A stretch of 64,000 bases of DNA from Piezodorus guildinii (taxonomy: Eukaryota; Arthropoda; Insecta; Hemiptera; Pentatomidae): the NCBI GenBank assembly GCA_023052935.1, contig CM041292.1:143929143-143993142 (forward strand), written 5' to 3'. The position numbers were made by a program, and so were the translations under genes. Shown here piece after piece: positions 57,901-64,000 of this stretch; the stretch's first letter is position 1, and every line of letters starts with the position of its first letter. The notes under the pieces were generated by a model that was not told the origin of the DNA, searched no databases, and worked only from the letters and a program-made list of their open reading frames with translations.

Positions 57901-60900
57901 AATAATCATTAATTATTGTTTAATAAAAAAAAAAAAAAAAAAATCATACTCAATAACATTTTGTTTTTACAGTTTTTATATATAGAAATTATAGTATATT
58001 ATGCAAAAACAAAAACAAGTTATGGATCTTTTCCTTGTCACATAAAATTATACTCTAATAATATCTTTCCCTCTCTTTCCAAATTCTAATAATACTTAAA
58101 ACTACTTACTTACAAATCCCCGATTATATTTTAATTACCAAAATAAATAATGATAATTAATAAAATATATACCAGTTTTATTTAAGGAAATGGATGGGGG
58201 AACTGGTTGGGAAGTAGATTTGCAATATTACCTCTAATATTACAAATCTTGTATATTGCAATAAATATTACCTCTTACCAAATCCCTTCTGAAATACACT
58301 GACTGACTGTATTAACCTTCACTTATCAAGTTATAATCATGGAAGTTTGAATAAAAGAGGTGACAAATATATTAGTTACAACAACATAATTAATGTTGAA
58401 AATCTCTGTTTAACACTTATGTCAATAGACACACTTAAAGATAAATAAAAAACAAATTATTTGTTAAATATTGTTGTACTAATTAATGAAATTTCATAGA
58501 TCCTTATTATTGAGCAGTTTGAAATAACTTTGAGGGTTCACAAGTATCCTTTACCACCTAATTGATGCAGTGTTAGAATTAAAGTAATAGATATGGTAAT
58601 TATGTTAGTTGAAGTATGCCCTGATGAATATCTACAGTAAATTGAGCATTCTGTACACAGTTGACCATGAAAAAGGCTTTTGTTTTTCTGATAAATCATC
58701 TTGAAAATAATCATATTAATACTTGAAGTTAAGAAGAAATAAATGAAGAGTGCAATCTCATTTGCCTTTGTTATTGTTTAAGCACATAAATCAAAATCTA
58801 CAATTTCTTCCTGTTTGGAATTGACTGTCTAATCATCAACTCCTTGAAGAAAAACAGGGATAGACTTAATCTTTTTTACCTTTGGTATTTGGGTGAGTAT
58901 ATGCTCTGATTAATTTTTTTTCTGACACATTCCAAAGCATCAGCTGGGAATCGAAAGCCTCAGAAACTTGCTGCTGTCCGTATTCAAACCAAAACCAACC
59001 ACCAGATTCTGTTGGTCAAATTATTAAAAATAACTTTAAGCTCATATTTTACTGGTTACAACAGCTTGACTAAAAATTGTTTAACAACATATTTTTTTTT
59101 TTTTTACTTACACCAATAACAGCAGAAAAGGATATGTGGTGATATGTTCAAAAATGATGCAATTAATACTATATTAATATAATATAGTATATTAACAATA
59201 AAAAAAATAGATAATTTAAACAGTTCTACAGTTTAGTAGCTGGTTACCAATTCGATTTCAGGATATGGTAGCCGTTGCCCAGAAACAAAAACATTAAAAC
59301 TGTGGTTTAACAAAATTAGAAAATCACTTTAGTCAGGAGCAGCTCACAGCGGAGTCAGAAAAGAGCCATTTTGATTGTGACCTGTGGGGTTGCTTTTTTT
59401 TTCAAGGTGAATCAATACAGTAAATCTCAAATTTCACATTATTTCAAGATGATTATCAATGGCCTATAATATAGTACTGTCTTCCACAACAAAGTAGCCG
59501 AGGAAGAAGACGTTTCATGTTGCAAGCTCAAATTAGTGACTTTTTGAATTCAGCAGAGGACGATAAAACTGAATTGATGGCGAACCTGCAAAAATGAGTA
59601 TTGACTTTTCCACTCTTGGTAGAATAGTTTTGTAACCTATAAGATAATATAACCCATGTGGCTTGATTGGATTTGAGAAAATTTTCTAAATAGTTATTAT
59701 GGATTCAAATTACTGATGAATGAAATGCCATTGTGGGCTGAGTGCTTTCTATACTGAACAACAAAAATTAAATGAATGATTTTTGCCTGATTCTGGCTTG
59801 CTTCTTAAACTATTCAAAAGTCCTATCCATCAACAGACAAAAGTTATACCATAACAGTTTTAGCTAAAAGTTAAATCATTTATTTTATCAATAAGTTATA
59901 CTTACTTAAGAAAAATTGAAAGTTTTGAGTGTTGGTCATACATATGTTTCAGTGGAATCTATATCAGTAATTTCTCGTAAAAGAAATTTTGAATGGCAGA
60001 GTTCTGTTTCTTAGGTCATATTTTCAACAAAAAAAAATTTAAATAATCAAAAAATGGAGAAGGGATATAATCGACTCAAGCTATTACTTGAAAACTTTAG
60101 CCTGTCCATTTGTTCCATATCTAAATTTTATTTGTATATTTTTATTTTTTAATCTCAAATTCTCCAGCCCCTACGAAAAAACTGGCACCCTAAGCAAATG
60201 CTTATTTTGCATTGTAGTAAGTCAGTACATTTATCACTTTAGCAATGTTGCTTCAAAAGGTACCAGTTCGAAATGGGTCGAGGTGGGTTGAAAGGTTTTT
60301 TATGGCAGTGCCAGAGAATGAATCACAACCTTCCTACTTTAGCTAGAACAGGTGATCTATAGGTTGCTCCATTCTGTTTTGGTAGATTCAAGTTGGTAAA
60401 GATATTAAATTCCCTTCTTTCTCCCTCATTCCTCTCCTCACAAAAGATAAGAGATAGATTAATAGATATATTATAGTTAGAGAGAATAAAGATACTAATA
60501 TTATTAGTTAAAATATTAATATTATGATCAAATATTATTTATAAGAATTATTTTTATAATGATGAAGTAAGAAAAATATTTTATAATAGACACATTAAAG
60601 AAATCTCATAAATCTAGATATTACTGGAACAGTCTTGTGAGGAAGCCCATTTTTTCTTATCGTCAGCTGACAAATGTGAATGCTGTTTCCTTATAGATCT
60701 GCCCCATCCAGCTGTAAGGGTTCCAAGTCTTGAGAACGCTCTCTTTACCATTGGTGAGCTTGGTACACTTTTTGGTCTGGAATGATATAAAATATTTTGT
60801 ATTTCAACAAAACACAAATTAAAGAGAATTTATATTTTATTTTTCCAGAACTAGGAACTAAAAAACAAAACACATATTATACATCAACATGTAATATAAT

Positions 60901-63900
60901 GTTTAAAGGTAAAGATTGAAGCATAAAATAAATTAGTTTGGTTGTTTTTACTGCATCAAATTTATTGTTTATACGTTACAAAATTTTGGTAGGAAACTTG
61001 AGGTTAAAATGTTCTGGCAGTTTGGAAAATAAAAAATGTAATGTCTCCGTTGATATTTCTCCCATTGAAAGGAGTCTTGCACAGGATTGAGTGAAGTCAT
61101 AATAATTAAACATCACACAAACTACTAGAAATATTGACTAATAATTTTTCTAATAATCATAAAAATTAGATCATTCTTTATATTTCATTCTTGACTATTC
61201 AATATTTTATTTTATAGAGCAATGACTATACCTTTTATTTAAACTTTTAGGTTGGCTTAAAGTTGAAATGTTTAGTGCTTAAGTATAAATATATTTTATA
61301 ACCTTATGAACTATAGATAATATAGTAATATAGTAGAGCTATTATTATCAAATATGATATATTTTTGTATATACATACATATTATAGTACAATGCGTAAT
61401 TGCCCATACAAATAAATGATTAATAAGAATGGTGAAGTAAATACAGCCCAATTATATCAACCTGTTTATTCTATTTTTTATTTTTTCTGATCCAAAGCAT
61501 AAAAAAAATGTTAACAGATTTTTATAGTTAGTAATTTAACAAATTTATATGTGTAATTACTAATGATCATATTTATACCTCCATCTATTAAGGTTATTAT
61601 TTTAATAATATAAATTTTAAAGAAAGTGAATCCTAATGTGCATTTACCTTGGAGTTTCAATATCCGGTACTTGAAGGAAATTACTGCTTTTAGGTTTCTG
61701 AGGGCTTGGTAAAGATGGGACAGCTCTTGCTAATAACTCAGCCACAGGGACCTGAGGTGAACCAAAACCTGTCTGTATTCCATATAACATTTCCTGGAAC
61801 ACTCTGAATACATGTACAAATTAATAGTAGAATCAAAAGAAATGTTTTTAAAAATTAGTATGTTGCATGTCTCAATAGTTTAGACACACTAGTAAGTTAC
61901 TAAAGTAAGTTTGAGCATCCAAACATTACTGGTTATAATATTTCAAACTCGGACCAGAGCTTTATACTAAACTCCCCGTCAAAAGTATTGCAACACTTAG
62001 AAATATTTGAATTTAACAAAAACGTTCTTTTTTTTTTATATTAAAGACAGGTTCTGAAGTCAATAATATACATTTTTTAACAAGAAATAAACAAGTTTGA
62101 TTAAAATAAATTACAATATTTCTTCCAATAAACGAAAAATTTAGAAAACTTTCTTTTTAAAGTTTTTATTTTTTACGATTTTAACTTTTAAATTACTATT
62201 TCAATTTTTAATTTACATTTAATAAGACGTAACCCCTCTGGTTTAAATGACTGCTTCCACCCGCCTTGGCACACTTGTAAAAAGATTTTGAAGATATCTT
62301 GGGGCATATTGTCCCACTCCTCCAATACAGCTATCTTTAGCATTTTGAGGGTAGTAGGAGATGAATCTCGTGACCGAACGTTTCTTTTGAGATAATCCTA
62401 AACGTGCTCGATTAGGTTAAGGTCAGGACTTCTTGCTGGCCAATCAATGGTGTGAATATTTGTGGTGTTCAGAAATATATTTTGCCTTGTGAGGACTAGC
62501 AATATCATGCATGAGCAATAATTCAGAGCCTATGAATGGCATAAAAGGCACCACATGAGCTTGAAGAATCATTTCTACATACCTCAAAGCATTCAAAGCC
62601 CGCCTTGGATTGGCACTTACTTGGTGCATGCCTCCCAAGATATACCACCTCAGAACATGATAGAACCCCCTCCAAATGTCATAGTTTCTAATGTGCAGCA
62701 CTGACTGTACCGTTCTCCAGGGCTTCTCAAACTCTTTCACGGCCATCTAGGTTGTTAAGGGCCACTCTCGTCTCATCAGTGAATCTTTTTTCTATTCCTC
62801 CACATTCCAAGATTGGTGTTCCCTTGCAAATCTTAATATTTTTACACCGTGTTCTGCGATGAGAAGAGGACCTTTCACTGGCCTTCTTGACCTGAGGTTT
62901 GACTCTCTCAGTGTTGTAATGACTGTTAACTCCGAGATTGATAACCCTCGAACACCAGCGATCAAGTTTTTAATGGAAGACGCAGTAGAATTACGCTTCA
63001 GAAGTGTTTGTATTTTAATGAAGCAGTCATATATGGGGTTCGTAACCATGGGCCCACCCTGACGTTATTGTCTCGAATGACTACCAGTCTCCCTGTACCT
63101 TTTTATGATCCTTGAAATGGTAGAATAGTGAATCCCAAGGCGATTTGCAATCTACCGCAATGATTTCCTTTCTTCATAGAGAGCGATGATTCTATCTGAA
63201 TCATCGTGACTTTAATAATTTATTGTGAATAAAATTAATTGTTTTAACTGGACTTAAGAGAAAAGAGAGAACAGACTTGAGGCAAACGGTAGATATGGAC
63301 TGAAAGGAAATTTGAAATTTGTTGTTAGTTGCATTATTACATTGCCTTACCTGCTCCTAACTCCAAGTATTGCTCTAACTCCTATCAGCCTACTTTGCTT
63401 TTGCTTATTTTGGCCAACCAGGAAAACAACATCAAACAATTGTGCATTAACCGAAACGTTAGGTTCTGAATTGAGAAAGGCTTTTGTAAAATCCTTTGCT
63501 AGCTGGTCATAGTCTTCAAATCTATCTCTGACAGAATCTAATAAAGGACTTGACGGCCTCATATGACCAATTGGTCTCCATGAACCACGTCTACAAAAAA
63601 AAAAAAAAAAAAAAAAATATTGTTCAAATTCTCATAATCATAAGATTTCATATTAATACTATATGATGAAATTCATAATATACTAAGTGAATAGATATCT
63701 ACCTGTAGGGTTTTGGAATCTGTCCAGTTTCAGCATGATTGGCGAGATTAGCTACTATATCTTCCAGCATTTGACTTCTGGTTCTTTCCTGCATTCTTGC
63801 AAATTTTGGTGCTGAGTAACTGGCTCTTTCTCCATTTACTATTTTTGTTAAAAGCCATTCCCTGAACATTGGGCCTTTATCAAAAACACTTTGTTCCCAT

Positions 63901-63947
63901 AAATATGGTTTATATGCTCCCACTTCATCTCTTGTAACAACAGATAC
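48789..63947 (-). CDS. gprs: Serine-enriched BTB protein (gprs-like), 9 exons, 5' partial
   Basis: Nine minus-strand exons with GT-AG borders join without a stop into 537 codons plus TAA. Window residues ~1-80: conserved N-terminal region ([20 protein letters not shown]). About 125-175: first half of a BTB domain ([30 protein letters not shown]). About 176-304: Ser/Pro/Lys-rich insert. About 306-366: second half of BTB ([36 protein letters not shown]). About 367-480: BACK-like helices. It matches my memory of the insect serine-enriched protein Gprs; BTB/BACK proteins usually dimerise and often bind cullin-3, but no such role is shown for this one. It could be another member of the same BTB subfamily. 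Convergent to NFRKB. Confidence 0.82.
49455..50470 (+). mobile_element. RTE-like LINE fragment (RT), truncated at both ends
   Basis: In gprs intron 48963-50548, opposite to the gene. Fragments read [50 protein letters not shown] sequence in a second frame, [11 protein letters not shown] (motif A Asp), [18 protein letters not shown] (motif B) and [11 protein letters not shown] (motif C). At least two frameshifts. Covers the part of the protein missing from the RTE-like fragment at 23942-24815, so possibly the same family. Confidence 0.8.
50549..50785 (-). CDS. gprs: gprs exon h: BACK-like region
   Basis: [40 protein letters not shown] (the E..vf.a...Wa pattern of BACK domains), then [20 protein letters not shown]. 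Acceptor ATTGCAG, donor AAG|GTATTT. Confidence 0.93.
50974..51290 (+). mobile_element. SINE family 3 (tRNA-derived)
   Basis: GGGAGCAGTGTGGTCTCTAG head, box B GGTTCGAATCC (51033-51043) in a CCAGGGTTCGAATCCCGGC context, then a ~230-bp body with CCTCCTGGGGTCGATCCAGC and a T-rich end at 51272-51287. In gprs intron 50786-51717. No target-site duplication identified. The body is unlike families 1 and 2. Confidence 0.72.
51518..51556 (+). repeat. SINE family 1 short fragment
   Basis: AGGATTCCCACTATAGCATC then GTCTGATTAGCCACAGT matches the SINE tail (GGACTCCCACTGTAGCATCG, TCCGATTAGCCATAGT) with four changes. Confidence 0.65.
51718..51822 (-). CDS. gprs: gprs exon g: BACK-like region
   Basis: [20 protein letters not shown] then [15 protein letters not shown]; helical BACK-like start. 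Thirty-five codons. Acceptor TTTACAG, donor CAG|GTAAAT. Confidence 0.9.
52189..53387 (+). mobile_element. 5'-truncated R1-like LINE with 14-bp TSD
   Basis: TGTCAAAAGAATAG flanks the insert at 52175-52188 and 53388-53401. Broken frames read [47 protein letters not shown] (the VLAG-x-IPL motif of R1-group proteins) and a Cys cluster [18 protein letters not shown]. Many stops. Ends with GGGTGAATAAATAAA. In the gprs intron 51823-53515. Confidence 0.8.
53516..53698 (-). CDS. gprs: gprs exon f: second half of BTB
   Basis: [40 protein letters not shown] and [20 protein letters not shown]. This is the F..ll.ylYt...l.....vl.la..A..y.l..L...C pattern of BTB C-terminal halves. Acceptor GTTTAG, donor GTG|GTAATG. 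Confidence 0.93.
54536..54583. repeat. (TA)n-rich microsatellite
   Basis: ATATATATTATAATATATAA followed by about 20 bp of TA repeats in gprs intron 53699-54699. The rest of that intron shows nothing recognisable. Confidence 0.85.
54700..54821 (-). CDS. gprs: gprs exon e: end of insert
   Basis: [20 protein letters not shown] then [20 protein letters not shown]. The [11 protein letters not shown] run is highly charged. Acceptor TTTTCCAG, donor GAG|GTAAAC. Confidence 0.87.
55772..57690 (+). mobile_element. Tc1-like element with IR/DR ends, interrupted by a SINE
   Basis: Bounded by TA at 55770-55771 and 57691-57692; the outer ends start CAGT(G/T)AGTGTCAAAAG in inverted orientation. The motif GTGTCAAAAGTATTC recurs about 200 bp inside each end (55973 and about 57477), so each end has an outer and an inner direct repeat, the IR/DR arrangement of some Tc1 families. 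A dead plus-strand transposase relic shows [18 protein letters not shown] (helix-turn-helix) near 56390-56460. Within gprs intron 54822-60624. Confidence 0.82.
56989..57276 (+). mobile_element. SINE family 1, full-length, 13-bp TSD
   Basis: About 95% like the copy at 34640: box A TAGCAGAGTGG (57001-57011), box B GGTTCAAACCC (57045-57055), GTTAAATAAATAAAC-type tail. TCAAAATAAAAAT occurs at 56976-56988 and 57277-57289. Inserted into the Tc1 element, so younger than it. Confidence 0.94.
57691..60624. other. Remainder of gprs intron 54822-60624
   Basis: Nearly 3 kb of AT-rich sequence with a poly-A run (57928-57943) and a slightly GC-richer patch at 58900-59000 and 59240-59380. No coding region, transposon ends or RNA genes recognised. 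Confidence 0.5.
60625..60776 (-). CDS. gprs: gprs exon d: Ser/Lys-rich BTB insert
   Basis: [20 protein letters not shown] then [20 protein letters not shown] and [10 protein letters not shown]. Basic and Ser-rich; conserved-looking ([15 protein letters not shown]) despite lying outside the fold. Acceptor ATTCCAG, donor TCCA|GTAATA. Confidence 0.87.
61648..61803 (-). CDS. gprs: gprs exon c
   Basis: [20 protein letters not shown] continues the BTB helix (S-x-VFQEML). It then leaves the fold into [20 protein letters not shown] and [10 protein letters not shown]. Acceptor TATTCAG, donor CCAAG|GTAAAT. Confidence 0.9.
61971..63316 (-). mobile_element. Tc1-like element relic, minus strand
   Basis: Left terminal repeat ACTCCCCGTCAAAAGTATTG (61971 on). 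Minus-strand transposase pieces: [20 protein letters not shown] (helix-turn-helix/linker), [20 protein letters not shown] (second catalytic Asp, HD-x-AxxH), and [16 protein letters not shown] near 62430-62390 (DD34E-type Glu). Several stops and frameshifts. The right terminal repeat is missing; homology to the copy at 23.4-23.9 kb ends near 63316, about 35 bp from the exon b donor. Confidence 0.83.
63351..63590 (-). CDS. gprs: gprs exon b: BTB start
   Basis: [33 protein letters not shown], then [20 protein letters not shown] and [10 protein letters not shown], the beta-alpha start of a BTB fold. Donor AGCAG|GTAAGG. A Tc1 relic ends about 35 bp downstream of this donor. Confidence 0.9.
63703..63947 (-). 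CDS. gprs: gprs exon a (most 5' in window)
   Basis: [20 protein letters not shown] then [20 protein letters not shown] and a helix-rich [20 protein letters not shown]. Acceptor TTTATAG on the minus strand, donor TACAG|GTAGAT. Earlier exons lie beyond the window. Confidence 0.85.
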
Positions 63948-64000
63948 CTATAAAATTGCAACAATTATGGTTACTATTTTGAAATGGTTACTTTGCTTAT

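Noticed and set aside
62444..63062. Two minus frames that could be called host genes
   Set aside because: Both are Tc1 transposase fragments (HD-x-AxxH motif and helix-turn-helix).
1..64000. CRISPR array, operon-like clusters, phage or viral genes
   Set aside because: No regularly spaced repeats with unique spacers and no such genes were seen; the intron-exon structure shows a eukaryotic chromosome.

Overview
This is a 64-kb piece of an AT-rich animal nuclear genome, most likely an insect or other arthropod. Two spliced host genes with GT-AG introns can be read exon by exon, and the rest is dominated by transposable elements. The arthropod call rests on the right-hand gene, which looks like the insect serine-enriched BTB protein (gprs), and on the repeat repertoire: Jockey-, I-, R1-, CR1- and RTE-like LINEs, Tc1 elements, tRNA-derived SINEs and a Helitron. 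No species can be named. There is no bacterial gene, operon, CRISPR array or viral gene.

Left third (1-26681, plus strand): the NFRKB/INO80G gene. Twenty-two exons join in one open frame of 1361 codons; the 5' end lies outside the window. It holds the end of the N-terminal UCH37-binding (DEUBAD-type) domain, the winged-helix-like domain (about 7540-8330), and a long Gln/Gly/Ser-rich tail with a repeated QQMI-x-x-K motif. Its introns carry a MITE, SINE copies, a decayed CR1-like LINE, an RTE-like LINE inside a Tc1 element, and a nest in intron 19: a Helitron containing an unnamed hairpin-ended repeat (here 'family A') that itself contains an I-like LINE.

Middle (26682-48788): intergenic. It holds the NFRKB 3' flank, a GC-richer patch ending in a strong 5' splice-site sequence, a minus-strand SINE, a Jockey-like LINE with one frameshift in an otherwise open ORF2, a CR1-like LINE abutting it tail to tail, a third family A copy, and an I-type LINE that appears full length (37231-43729). 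The I-type element has a 15-bp target-site duplication and was later split by a 5'-truncated Jockey fragment with its own 10-bp duplication. An AT-rich stretch (43745-48788) without genes follows; part may be the gprs 3' UTR.

Right quarter (48789-63947, minus strand): nine exons of the gprs-like gene, 537 codons in one frame, 5' end outside the window. It encodes a BTB domain interrupted by a long Ser/Pro/Lys-rich insert, then a BACK-like region. Its introns hold an RTE-like LINE, two SINE families, a 5'-truncated R1-like LINE, a Tc1 element with IR/DR ends, and a second Tc1 relic ending about 35 bp from a splice donor.

The two host genes are convergent and unrelated in function. Insertion order can be read in several places from matching target-site duplications. 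I found no convincing new multi-gene system; the least explained item is family A.
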